DNA of 64,000 bases, taken from Chalciporus piperatus. Its lineage: Eukaryota > Basidiomycota > Agaricomycetes > Boletales > Boletaceae. The DNA is taken from positions 48,800-112,799 of the forward strand of contig JBBPTG010000088.1 in NCBI GenBank assembly GCA_038093975.1, read 5' to 3'. The position numbers were made by a program, and so were the translations under genes. This document shows positions 47,141-60,100 of the stretch, piece after piece. The notes below the pieces were generated by a model. That model was not told the DNA's origin and made no database searches. It saw only the letters and a list, made by a program, of their open reading frames with translations. Position 1 is the first letter of the stretch; the number at the start of each line of letters is the position of its first letter.

Positions 47141-49945
47141 ATGCCCTCTGAGCATCTCAGCGTTATACCACCCATTCTGGATACAGGGCACGCGGACGAA
47201 CTCCCAAAGTCGGGGAGAACTCTCCATGCTGTCACGTCGCCATTAAATGAAACATATGCTGTATACCCTGCATCTGCGGTACGAATTTCGTCAAGGTGAT
47301 GGACACTTCCTGACGTGTGTATCCATACCAGCTAGGGAACTTGTCAGCAAAGGCGAATGCATTCAGTCCAGATGACCAACCCATCTATTTCGTGAGCGCA
47401 GAAGCGCTTCCGCTGTCGGAACGTCGTTTGGTGTGTATGTCTCCCACACGTTTTCATCTCCTTACACAGAATTCCCCAGTTCATCGGTGACACATCGATT
47501 ATTTTCGCTGCGTGGCAGAACTTATTGAAGACAGCCTCTCAGAGTGGCACCGACCTGTAGGGAAATCTTTTGTTGGTATTGTGGCGCTTATTGGGTATCG
47601 TTAAGGCTCCAGGATGAATCCAGTCAACGGGTTATGCGTAAGCTTGCCCTGGACTACGTCAACTTCGCAAAAGAATGCTGGGTACACACCGCCGTAAGTG
47701 CAATGACTATGTGGCTGTTTTCTCCTAACAATCCCCCTTCAGCAAACGTTGTCTGAACCTCGTCAGATTCCCACCGACCACTACAGAGTTTTATACACGT
47801 GCCTCTCGTTATTCGTGATTCTCTATCTCCCGGAGTATGGGCTTGAAAATTCCCCGGTTGGGGATGATCTAATAGAGTGGCTCAATGTTCATTTCATTGA
47901 GCCTTCTACTGAAGAGGGGGATCACCTTTCGACACTGGAACAGCCTTGGTCAGATGAAACCTTCTGGCCATATCTAACAAGGTCTGGTACTTGCTACTGG
48001 TTCGACTACTCTCTAACTCCCCGTAGGACGACGCTTCGAGGGTTAATTAAAGCTGCGACGTTTTTCCTGGGCACTCTATCTGGTCATCCGTCAAGAAACC
48101 TACGAAGGCTCTCGCAAAACCTTGTCCCATTACTGAACACACAGCCGAAGCTCCAAGCATACGAGGCAGAAAGGGAATTTGCATATGCATCGCACCGGTG
48201 GAAAGAGAAGGTCAAGGCACTCCGTATTGAACTAGACAGCGTCCCTGAATCGGACCGCCGGGATGATTATGAGGACTGGTGGGATCGTTTCAGCGACATA
48301 GTCGGCGTATTGGAGGGGCGTGGGGACATCGTTCAAAAGGTTTGCGCAGAGCTCGGTGCTGATTGGAAGGAAGTGTGTGTTGCGTGGGGCGTTTTCGTGG
48401 ATTCGAGGCTTCGGAGACAAGATTTGCCGTGGGTTCGGTTGACTACGTCTTCTTTGGTTACTCACTGATTACTTTGTAGTGACGTTATTTCCCAAGCCCT
48501 CGAAAACATGCCTCCCGACCCAACTAATCTGGAGGACATGATCCACGCTGCGCTGTTTACGGGTGATCCATCTAAAGCATTGGAATATGCTGCAGAGCTG
48601 GACCCTTGGCTAAGCGCTCACCTGGCGGACATGATGGACCCTTTGGCCTTGGTAGAGAAAGATCCGAACGAGGAGTAAGTCTAAGATGGGTCTATAATTC
48701 CTGCACGGAGAATGATTCTAGATGCAGTTCAGGATTGACATCCAGGGACCTCTACGTTCTCTCATATGCGCAGTACCTCCACGCTGATGCCGCTTTGTGG
48801 AGGATTACTGTTGCATACATGTTTTCCTGCGGGAAGATCGGTGCCAAGACTGCAGACGAGGTGTTGGTGCGCGTCCCGCTGAGATTGCACGGTCCAGGGC
48901 CCACAGCCGCACCGGAAAGTACAATGGATGAAAGTTCGACCAAAGGCGATATTTCTGGTATCATCAAAGATCTGAATGCTACCTGTCACGAATATCAGCG
49001 AGAAAATGTCCGAAGAACGGTTTGCAGGGTAGGCTCTCCTATTTATATTTGCGAACCACCGCTCACCTTTCCCAACACAGATCGCAGCACGGACATTTGT
49101 GCAGAAAAAGGAATATGGCCTGGCGCTGTCATATTGTTCATCGGCAGAAGACTGGCCCGGCCTTGGACGTGTGGTTGATCGTATCTTACAAGAATACATT
49201 CACTCAGGTTCGGATTTAAATTTCCTCCTAACGTCGTCTTGCTCAACTGTCTCAGGTCCGGAGCGGTACACTCGATACGTCCTTGATATCGCACCGTCGC
49301 TTCAGGCTCTTCGTGCAAACGCTGGGGCACATGGGGTATTTATCCATCGATTGATGTTTGCCGTGCGATACGCCGAGTTTCATCAGCGGCTCTTGAATCG
49401 AGACCTGCAGGACGCCGCTTGGGACCTCGTGACAATTTTCCAGGAGGAGATTGCGCCAAAGTCCTGGTGGGGGGTTTTGCTGTGCGATGCTGTTCAGCTC
49501 TTGCAATATGGCGAGTTCCCAAGTCACCACGTGATAGGTCTGATCTCACGTAACGATGCTCTAGAATCGACCTTGCTCTTTTCTTACGCTAGTGCCTGCC
49601 TTTTACTCTACCGCCTTGATGAAGTTTGTGCAAGGACGGCCCAAGGATCAGGAGATGACTACCTGAGAATCCTGGAAATAAAGCTCCGTGCGGACGGCAG
49701 CCAGGATGCACAGCAACAGCTGCAGATAGTTCGTCTCGCCTTGGCGAAATACTTTGCAAGATGCGCTATGATTGGAACTGGAGGCACGCAGATCACCGAT
49801 AGAAGGGTGGGTTCCGTTGTATGATGTTGTTTGTACTTCCGCTATCTGCATCGCCACACTGTGACACAGTTCATCGATGCATCTCTACTGTGCCCCCTGG
49901 CCGTCGTGGGTTCGTTCCGGTGGCGAATATGAGAGGCGTCGGTGA
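47141..49945 (+). CDS. NUP85: Nucleoporin Nup85 (Nup84/Y-complex)
   Basis: Starts MPSEHLSVIPPILDTGHAD and splices through ANAFSPDDQPIYFVSAEAL, FIGDTSIIFAAWQNLLKTA, RKLALDYVNFAKECWVHTA, then TDHYRVLYTCLSLFVILYL, PEYGLENSPVGDDLIEWLN, DMIHAALFTGDPSKALEYA, RDLYVLSYAQYLHADAALW, KKEYGLALSYCSSAEDWPG and KSWWGVLLCDAVQLLQ. The alpha-helical stack, with the LxxxLxDP.LS..LAD.MDPL pattern, fits Nup85, a Y-complex scaffold protein of the nuclear pore that binds Seh1. The C-terminus is uncertain. If the donor at about 49808 joins the acceptor at 49869, the last exon ends at TGA 49943-49945; without that splice the frame stops at 49822-49824. Family assignment is firmer than the end point. Confidence 0.8.
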
Positions 49946-50928
49946 GTGGCATGTTACAGCAGGGCAACAGCATCCCTTGAGGCTTAAATGTCTTTTTTTG
50001 GGATTCCGTTGGTTGGCAGTTTGTCTGTGGCACCCGATTGATTAATGAATTTGCTCCGCCTCGTGCCTGGACTAGGGTTTTGCGGTGGGACGAAAACGGC
50101 GGACAAATGATTCCGACGGAGAAAGCGGGAGCACACGAAATGTTGACAGTATGCATCTGTGCATCACGGAACACGTTCGATACTATCAGCGTGTCCTCAT
50201 AGCGCTGTCCTCATCTGGCGTCCGTTCCTTTTTCAACCCTGCGATGCATTGGCATCGTCCTTGCCTCGTTGCATCTTCGGAATGTATTGATCCTGCAGCA
50301 TGTTGCAGTTTGACATCGTCACGAATGCAGCGCCATGTCGATACGAGCACAGATCTTAGACATCGCTGACTCTCTTCGAAGAGTTCGAAGTGGAGTATCG
50401 AAGACGTTTCGTGAGATCTGCCCTGCCGTCATAGTGGTAACGTCTTTCGTCATCCATCTTCTCCAGTCTTCTCCGCGCTTTCTTGCTGAAGGGCCCTGCC
50501 CCCTTTATAACGTGGGCACGCAATTTTCTTTCCCAGTGAGGGAAATCCCATGTTGGGCGTCCAGGCCCTGTGCCGATCATCACAACATTTCGTATGTCTG
50601 ACTATTCCATACCCCTGTGCCTCAAACTGATCGAGGAACTTCTCGGCAGGAACAGGTCATTTTCTGATCATGTCAGATGACTAAATTGGGACTTGAGTTT
50701 TTGCATGAATCGGTTTGCCTCCGGGGTAGGGTATTTGACCCCGCGACGGGCCCTTTGGACTTTTAATGCCCGTTTGGCCCATATTGTCCTCCTTAATTTG
50801 CTGAGCCCAGCCAGAATTGGTTCGTTTCGGCCACTCTGGTCACGACAGCGTTTTCGCCACGGTCCGAGATTGTTGGTGCACAATCGTCCACAAAGGGTCA
50901 TTTCCGGCGCGCGCAATTTTTCGAGAGG
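49946..50928. other. Intergenic region
   Basis: About 1 kb between NUP85 and a small Cys-rich gene. Short frames only; nothing recognised on either strand. Confidence 0.45.
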
Positions 50929-50935
50929 TATATAA
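50929..50935 (+). promoter_or_regulatory. TATA box of the small Cys-rich gene
   Basis: TATATAA lies 90 bp upstream of the ATG at 51019. Confidence 0.5.
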
Positions 50936-51018
50936 TATGCATGCAGATTTCTGTGATGATCACCAGGATACTCGCCTCCAATCCGAATTGAACTTCACAC
51001 TCTTCAGTCACTTCTAGG

Positions 51019-51361
51019 ATGTGCTACAACGTCATTCAATACAACGATCATAGCTGTGGCCACAATGCTGTCATCAGACAGCAGAGGGTACGTCTCTCTC
51101 GGTCTGCTGCTCGTTGGATCCCGCGACCAATGGGTTGCTTTGCAGGTTGACTGCAACAGAAAAACCTGCCAGTATAGCGGCATGCATCCAATCACTGCGC
51201 ATAATTGTCAAACGACATGTACTCGGGCGTGAGTATACACTGTGTGTGTGCCGGCGTTTTCGGGCTAACGATGGAACAGGATGTTGCCGGATCAAGGGAT
51301 CATCACAGGGTCGGTTAACAGTTATTGCTCGCGCTGTGCGGGAAGAATGAATGGGCATTGA
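51019..51361 (+). CDS. Small Cys-rich three-exon protein, 77 residues
   Basis: No single open frame reveals this gene. Exons 51019-51087, 51146-51228 and 51280-51361 have consensus ends (GTACGT...GCAG, GTGAGT...ACAG) and join in phase. The product starts MCYNVIQYNDHSCGHNAVI and continues VDCNRKTCQYSGMHPITAH, NCQTTCTRAMLPDQGIITG and SVNSYCSRCAGRMNGH, ending TGA 51359-51361. It has eight Cys in 77 residues, including C-x4-C (CNRKTC), C-x3-C (CQTTC) and C-x2-C (CSRC), plus His residues, suggesting a small metal-binding or disulphide-rich fold. There is no signal peptide, which favours zinc binding in the cytosol or nucleus. A TATA box precedes it. I do not know its function. Confidence 0.65.
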
Positions 51362-51641
51362 CATGCAATGAGATGAGATGATGAATGTATTTTTTCTTTC
51401 AAGCTGTTTGACGGGTTATTATGGGTTGTATTGTGCTTGCGGTACCTAGCTTTGCAGTGGATAATAATTAACCAAGTCATAGGGGCTATTTGCTCCAGAA
51501 GTGGGAGTTTCTTACATAATACTGCTATGAAACTTGAAGGTGGTCGTCGTCGGATATTCCGTTCAACAACTTGAAGTTCGCCCAGGACGAGATTTGATCC
51601 CGCTCGCGTAGAGACTTGGACATTCCGTCGTGGATGTAGCT

Positions 51642-54335
51642 ATGGGCGACGACGGGTACTCTTCTTCTGCATGGGATTCAGCTGACCACTCAGATGCTGG
51701 AAATCCCGGATTTGTACCATATGGAGTCTTCCAGCCTGGCAACCCGTCACTACTACATGAATCCGCGACAACCCCTGCGCTCACCTCTTTGCCACAGAAA
51801 CCATCATCACCACCACCTCGATCAAGCTCCGACTCGCTTGGGAGATCGTCCACGTCAAGACGGCGAGACAGCATCCCAATCACCTTGGAGCGGAAGGACA
51901 CTCTGTCAACAATCCCGAGTGACGGAGCAAGCTTAGTAGAGCCCAGCTTCGACGAGCATGTTCTAAGAGCACTGTGCGAGTTAGATGTGAGTGTACAGAA
52001 TTCGCATAAACGGCCGTTATTGATACTTCGATGGCAGTGCGCTGTACCCCTGCTGCTGGATCGAATCAAGCAGAGCATGGTATCCTGTCGGGTCAGTGGT
52101 CATTACCCTTGAATTTGCTGTCACTTCTAGCGTGATTGAGTCCGATCCTAACCACAACAGGAGGCCTCGGTCTTTTTCAAGAAGAGGGCTGTTCTCGAGG
52201 AAGAGTATGGAAAGAGCTTACAGAAGCTTGCTCGCTCCACATCGGAGGTGTATTCGATGAACGACGGGAAGGCTGGGTACGTTTAGAGCGTTCGATCCGT
52301 AACTCCGAACTTACGCGGGAGTGTTGCCAGAACCTTCGTGCATGCGTGGCAGTCTTCCATGAAACTCCATGAAGTCATGGCAGATAACAGGATAAGGTTT
52401 GCCCAGCGCCTCAATGAGATGAGCGACGAGCTCGCTTCCCTTGCCAAAGAAGTTGACAAGAACAGGAAACACGTATGCTTCCTGCTCTCCGGCATCAGTA
52501 TTGAGATCCTGACTCAACTGCAGACAAAAGAGTTAGCAAGCCGTTACGAGCGTGCCCTGCAAGAAGCGGAGATGAATATGGATAAGAGCAAAACCCGGTT
52601 AGACGTCTCATCAGAAGAGTTGGAGCGTGTCTTGCTCCAGAAAGAGGGCGAACCATTGAATGATAGTGCTTTGCATGCAAAAGCGCCGGGTGTCCTAGGA
52701 GGCAGGCGACTCGGTAAGGCTGTGGCGAAAGGTGGACTGCTTCTGAAAGGAAAGAATCCCGGAAATGTCTGTTTTTCATCTCGCTTGGCTTGATGATATG
52801 GAAGGCTTATATTCGACTAGATTCTACGACAAGAGGACGATATTCGTTCACGTGTTTCGAGTGCATCTGACAGCTACCGTAAAGCGTTCACTGACACTCA
52901 AACGATGCGACAAGAATACTTCAATTTCCAACTTCCTCGCATATTACGGGTTCGTGCGTGAATTCAACATTATTGCGCCCGTACTCACCACGCGGGCATG
53001 TAGTCTTTGAAGGAGTGTGCAGATGAAATCGACCTCGGAACCCAGTACCACTTGACAAGATACGCTTTCCTCTTTGAAAGCATAGTTCTGAGTGACGGTT
53101 CGACTCTTGTCCCAGTTTCACCCGATGAGGGTGAGATCGTTCGGATCGTTCATACGCCATTCGGCCTAACTCAACACGCAGGCACTGGTCTTAAGGCCCT
53201 CATCGAAGCGATTGACAACCGCGCAGACTTCAAGATCTACATGCAGAATTATGCTTATGCGCGTGGCGGTCCAACTCGAGGTCCAAGACGGGAAGGACCA
53301 GCGGAGGAAGGCTTCGTATGTGCTCCATGTTAATTCATCTTTTGGCACTACTGATTACCAGCCTTATCAGCTCCCACCTCTACCCACCTTCGGTGGTGGC
53401 TACGCGGCTCCACAGCATCAACAGGTCGCGAATAATGGGGCTCTCCCACCAATACCTGATCGTGGCCGGCCCACGTTCGGTGTCGACCTGGCTGAACAAA
53501 TGGCCAGAGACAATGTCGAAATCCCACCCATTCTCGAGAAATGTTGCGCGGCAATTGAGAAATACGGCCTATACTCGCAAGGAATTTATCGTATTAGCGG
53601 CATGGCGAGAAAGGTGGGCTTATTGAAGGAACGTCTCGACAAAGGTAAGGTGGAAAGGATTTATACTCGGGTTGTTCTTGACGGCTTGCCTAAGACATGG
53701 AGTCTGTGGATTTGGACTCGGACGAATGGACGTCCGACATCAACAACGTCACTAGCGTTCTCAAGCTGTGGTTCCGGGAACTGACAGACCCTCTTCTCAC
53801 TGCTAATCTCCACCAGGGTTTCATCGATGCAGCCAGTGAGCCAATCAGTTGCTTCCTTGCTCTTCTTTTTGACCCTCAACTCAATCGGCGATAGAAATCG
53901 AGAACGACCGTCTGAGACAAATCCGTCTCCACGAAAGGGTCAACGATCTCCCGGACCCAAATTATGCTACGTTGAAGTACTTCATGGGGCACCTGCACAG
54001 GTCAGCCACAACGACGTCGCGTCTCGCACAGGACTATACTGACTTTGGTTTACCTACAGGATTGCACAGCGCGAATCAGACAACTCGATGTCGATTCAGA
54101 ACCTCGCGATCGTTTTCGGACCAACGCTATTTGGCCAGATATCTGGCAACGGGAGTATCTCTGGACATGTGAACGGAGGAATGGCGGATGCTGCTTTTCA
54201 GAATAAGGTGCGGACCAAACATCGTGGTTTTCTCGGGTCTTTTCTCTCGAGCTAATATATACTTTCAAGGCGATCGAGACAATTTTAGAACACTACACCG
54301 ACATATTTGTGGATGAAGCGGAGGGAGGCACATAG
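51642..54335 (+). CDS. RGD1: F-BAR and RhoGAP domain protein (Rgd1-like)
   Basis: Starts MGDDGYSSSAWDSADHSDA with a Ser/Pro-rich leader. The F-BAR part reads FDEHVLRALCELDCAVPLL, REASVFFKKRAVLEEEYGK, SLQKLARSTSEVYSMNDGK, SAWQSSMKLHEVMADNRIR and KTRLDVSSEELERVLLQKE. After more introns comes the RhoGAP domain: TFGVDLAEQMARDNVEIPP, EKYGLYSQGIYRISGMARK (with the catalytic arginine of the G-x-Y-R-x-S-G loop), VTSVLKLWFRELTDPLLTA, NDLPDPNYATLKYFMGHLH and SIQNLAIVFGPTLFGQ. It ends VDEAEGGT at 54335. Proteins with this order bind curved membrane and stimulate GTP hydrolysis by Rho GTPases (Rho3/Rho4 for yeast Rgd1) in polarity, cytokinesis and wall signalling. Confidence 0.88.
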
Positions 54336-55055
54336 ACTCTCTATTTTTTTTTTGGAAGCACGCTGTTCTTCCCGCGACATTCCCCCAGACTTTACGACTA
54401 CCCAGTCTCGTGATACCCCATGGGACCTTGTTGTCCCATGATTTCTTTATAACTTTCTTGCGCTTCTTATGGATCATGATGCACTGGTGCGCTTTTATTT
54501 CTTTCCTCTCTCTTGATCAAGACTTTTTACTCCCCACTCTCGATCTCCACTTTCGTTCCGTTGATCCTCGACTCTTTTTTCTCTTCGTGATTTATGGTCT
54601 CCCCGTTCTCCTTGGTCGTATTTATTGCACGCATCGCACGAATGTATGTACTTCACCCCACACTGTAATCATGCACTCGGTTTGGACTGGTTTGTGAATC
54701 CTCGTTATGACGACCTGGACGAAATGCCCGCGGGGTCAGATCGCTGACAACAACTTGCACGAAATACGTCGTTCTATCACGATGTTTCTACCCTGTGCCC
54801 TTGTACGACCCCTGAACCAAGAATAGGAACACTGAAACGAGTTCTACCGTAAGATGGAAGAGGCGGGGCTTCGCACGCGAGCTTTAGAGTGAAAAATGGG
54901 AGCGTGTCTAGGAATGAGGATGGTGAAAGAGTTCATAGACGGAGAGCCGACGGCGACAGCGACGGCGATGTGTGCGGGGTAACAGTGAGGATATGTAAAG
55001 CATCTGTATGTGCAGTACTCCACAACTTGGGATTTTCTCGTCGTGGGAAGGTCAT
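54336..55055. other. Convergent intergenic region
   Basis: 3' flanks of the RhoGAP gene and the F-box gene, T- and C-rich at first. No supported gene. Confidence 0.5.
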
Positions 55056-56430
55056 TCAGGGATATTTCTCCGCGGGCGACGACGCGTAGAAAGCAGGCTG
55101 CAAAATGCGTTCAATGCGTGTGATCGTCAGAAAAGGAGGCACTGAAAAAAGATTGAACAAGCTCACCCGTCTTCTGGACCCCTCTGGAAGGACAGGTATC
55201 CAAGCGTGCTCTTCTTCGTGGTATGTCCACTCGGTTTGTGAGGGGAAAACGATCCGACGAAGGGAGGGGCAAGCGTGTTGCCAAGATTGACAGAGCGAGA
55301 GTTCCTCGGCGCTATTGCTCAGCCCGGTATAATCCACATGGGTGGGCGACAGATCAAGCGTCGAAAGGCGGGAGAACGCCCCGAGCGGTTGTGAGAGGGC
55401 TGCCAGCAGCCGCTATTCGAGCCAAAGTCAGCAAAATTCAACCCACATGATCCCCGATACGACGGTTTATAAAAAATAAAAATAAAAAAAGGACGCCAAA
55501 CGGTCGACTTACGATTCCAGAGAGGGCGAAATGTAGGGTGTGGCGAAGCGCCAGCTTGACTTTCAAGGACTCGACCATGGAGAGGCTTCTGGATACATTT
55601 CGCAACAATATCGGGGTAACCGACATGGTTGACAGGTCAAGGTGCCGAAGTGGGATGCTGGTCATGGCCATTTGGGATAGATCCAGGTCGGTGACATAGT
55701 CTTTGCCAACGAGAGCGAGGGATTGGACCGGTCGACCCGGGAGGATGGCAGCAGCTGCACGAGGAGAACCGCAAAAGGATGTCAGGGCAGGGAGGGCATA
55801 TGGATTAAGGGACAAGTTGTCGCGATAATCAGGGAGCCTAAGATATTGTAGGGACGGTAGATTATGGAGCAGTCGAGCGAGATGGTTGTGAGCGAGATGG
55901 CCCACAGCGCAAAGGGAGAGGTGACGCATGGAATGAAAAACCACGTCACCGTTTGGAAGATCGAGGGGTATGGATATTGGGCATTCTGGACGAGGTGGTA
56001 TGCCGAGGTAGAGGTCCAAAGACTCGAGATTAATTGATTGACTAATTACAGAGGAGAGATGGGAGAGAGCTATCTCAAGAGAAGGATCTGGATAGTGATC
56101 ACGGTCGGTCATCCAACGAACGTGAAGGTTCCTCAGACCGCTAGCAAGATGCGGATGTGAGATGATAGTTTGTGAGCACCTTGAGGTATTATAGGGGAAA
56201 GGATACGAAGGGGACAGGCTCTCAGAGACGAAGATGTTTGTGTACAGTAGCCATTCCGCGACTGCTCTCCACTGTCGACAAACTCGAGCTACGGAGGGGA
56301 GGACAGCGGGTGAGAGGTCGAGAAAGACGGCAGTAAGTGTCTCGTTAGGAAGAGAGCGTGTGTCGTCGGTCGTGGTTGCAGTGAATACAACACCGCCTTT
56401 GCGCGAGGTTAGAGGGTGCATTGGCGTCAA
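55056..56430 (-). CDS. F-box protein with leucine-rich C-terminal region
   Basis: Exon 1 starts MTPMHPLTSRKGGVVFTAT. The F-box region is LPNETLTAVFLDLSPAVLP, SVARVCRQWRAVAEWLLYT. Leucine-rich text follows (GLRNLHVRWMTDRDHYPDP, NLESLDLYLGIPPRPECPI, MRHLSLCAVGHLAHNHLAR, SLQYLRLPDYRDNLSLN). A GTAAGT donor at about 55511 removes the non-conserved end of the frame. A second exon (about 55150-55420) carries LSTLDLSPTHVDYTGLSNS, SWQHACPSLRRIVFPSQTE and WTYHEEEHAWIPV, which is typical of agaricomycete F-box proteins. A short last exon ends near 55056. It is probably an SCF adaptor of unknown target. Exact C-terminal splicing is uncertain. Confidence 0.65.
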
Positions 56431-56658
56431 GGAGGAGAAGTAAGAGGGACATGGGATATATGGGAGTTGACGAGATTCGGTGAAACCACGGGCATACTGT
56501 CAGGTAAAGACGCGGAATAATCAACTCGACTCAACTTGGACTTGCGGAAATATTGGAGATACCGACAGCGATTGGACGGCGTTCCCGATATTCCGATGTT
56601 TTGCAACCGAGTTCGAGCACGTGGACGGTGATATGCGGGGGAGGAACAAATAAGATTA

Positions 56659-58009
<1,351 letters not shown>

Positions 58010-58272
58010 ACCTTTAAACACCCTTTCCTCGGGCTATCTCTTTACTTGGATGTATTCTACTGTACTCTATCTTTATTAATCTATTCTCTAAACATCGAAC
58101 CATGACGCGGACGTCTGAATGCATGGCTGTCTTGTAGATGATTCATTACATATGAATAAGATACACGAATACCCGTGAACGTTGACAATGTTCCACACGA
58201 GCAATTAGTTTCGTACAGCATAATAGCACAAGTCCGCGTCCTCACAAACTGTTATAGCTCCCTGCGAGTCAT
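58010..58272. other. Convergent intergenic region
   Basis: Short AT-rich stretch between H3 copy 2 and the aspartic protease 3' end. Nothing recognised. Confidence 0.5.
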
Positions 58273-60100
58273 TCACAGCAATGCGGCACTTAGGACCGCT
58301 CCACACGCAGCCATAACAATATGCGAACGCCACATCCGACTGGCTGCACTCGTCGAGCTGGTTGTCGGGCCCGCAGTCACGGTAGCGGCCGCTGTCCCAA
58401 TCGAAGCCGACGGCGGAGGCGCATCAACCCCATTCATACCCAACGCCGTCGCAGAAAGAGCTGCAAACCCGACGGAAGGAGGATTGTACCTGAATACCGA
58501 ATACACATTTTTCTGCGCCCACGTGTCAGTCACAGGCTCAGAGCGAGCTAAAAACTCAAGTGAACGCACGAGGAAAGTGTCACCGACAATCCAACTTGGA
58601 GAGTTGGGGCCCGTGTCGATGTCGAAGAAAGCGCCGATGCATTGGGAGGGGCTGATCTGAGTCAACTGGAAGTCGGCAGGACTCACGGTCCAACTCGGTC
58701 CACCGAATGAGAATGCGACGTTGACTTCGGTGTTGCATGCTGCGATGAGTTGACGAATACGATCAGCGAGTCCTTTGCTAGCGAAGAGAAAACCTACGAT
58801 AAGTATAGTAGCCTTGCCAATTGCCCGTTCCGAGCGCTGCCCCAGGGATCAGTGCGTAGATGCTCTGGATGACACTACGGGGTCCTCCGATGAGTGTCGT
58901 TCCTGTGTCGATAGCGGCATCGGATAAAGGTGCAGGAGGAATCGATATGTTCGATCCTTGCACGGTCAAGTCTGCAGTGCCTAAATTAGCTATGACATCA
59001 CCAAACGATCAAGGTGCTTAACTGGAGATACGGAGTGTCCAGAAGCTCGGTGTCGACGGGAGAGGCTGATAATCTATTGTACCAGTATAAAGACTATTGT
59101 TAAGAAAGCCTGTGTAATTGAATGCTTAGCATTGGCAACCAGATCCATCGAAAAGAGAATTCGTCGTACCCATCGTAAAGCTCCCTCCAGGCTCTAACGG
59201 CCGAGCATCGCTGACATTGCCGAAACTTCCAACTGCTCGGTAAACGCTCTTGATGTAAATGAAACAAATACTCACCGAGTAAGTTGAAAAGACATGACAG
59301 GCTGCGACCATGCCCCATTACTAACCAAAGCCTCCCAAAACGGCTGTACACCCGAAGAAGCGATGCTCTGCCACCCCAATCCAAGCAATCCCGATACAGG
59401 GCTCATCAAAAGGCCCGACGAGGCCTGGGTGACGGCACCAAACACCTGGTCTTTGACGGAGAAACCAGCCATCTGGACGACGTCCGAGACGAGAGAGCCA
59501 GCTGCTTGGCCACTCCCATAAGTGATCGAGAACGGTTCAGAAAGATTGTGGAAAGTCGAAGAGGAGTCAGAATTGAACGTTGGGACGCGGGAGCAGCCTA
59601 GTCTGCAGTTCACGTCGGCGATCCATAAATCCCTGTGGCAAGGTGAGACAATGGGATGAATAGGGGTAGACTGTACTGACGATGAACCAGTATCGAGGAT
59701 AACGTCGAACGAAGTGGGTGGTGTTCCGATGGCAAGCGAGCCGAAATAACTGACGAGATATGTTAGTACGGAGAAGATAGTAGACCATCTGTCTAACCTT
59801 GAATCGGCATTCTGGTTTGTGATTCTAAGGAACAACCGTTAGTTTCTCAGGGAGGATCCTTCGGTAGACATACGAGTTTGTCCCTTGGCTCCTCTTCTCG
59901 GGAGATTGGGTACCGTACTTGGCTATGAGTCCCTCACGCTCGTTCTTGGCCCAAACACCCCAATCTTCGACCGTGCGGACGAGAGGCACAGTTCGACTAA
60001 GGGTGATGGATTTTCCAGTGGTGTAGTCAGGTGCAGCGAATACGAGGAGGCTGAGATAACATAGCGAGCAAGCAATCAGTTGAAGCGTAAGGGAGACCAT
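58273..60100 (-). CDS. Pepsin-type aspartic protease, probable GPI-anchored
   Basis: Starts MVSLTLQLIACSLCYLSLL with a classical signal peptide (cleavage probably after VFAA). A propeptide follows (YTTGKSITLSRTVPLVRTV), then the mature enzyme: SYFGSLAIGTPPTSFDVIL with catalytic DTGSSDLWIADVNC, the flap FSITYGSGQAAGSLVSDVV, VFGAVTQASSGLLMSPVSG, LLGLGWQSIASSGVQPFWE, and the second catalytic motif AAIDTGTTLIGGPRSVI. Near the end, SPSWIVGDTFLVRSLEF (the usual WxxGDxFLR block) is followed by a Ser/Thr/Ala-rich stretch and a hydrophobic tail (IVMAACGAVLSAALL), the pattern of a GPI-anchor signal. The likely site of action is the cell surface or wall. Several introns, one splitting DTGSS from DLWIA. 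Confidence 0.88.

Noticed and set aside
54410..54697. 95-codon hydrophobic frame downstream of the RhoGAP gene
   Set aside because: Lies in the expected 3' UTR, T-rich by composition, with no homology or splice context.
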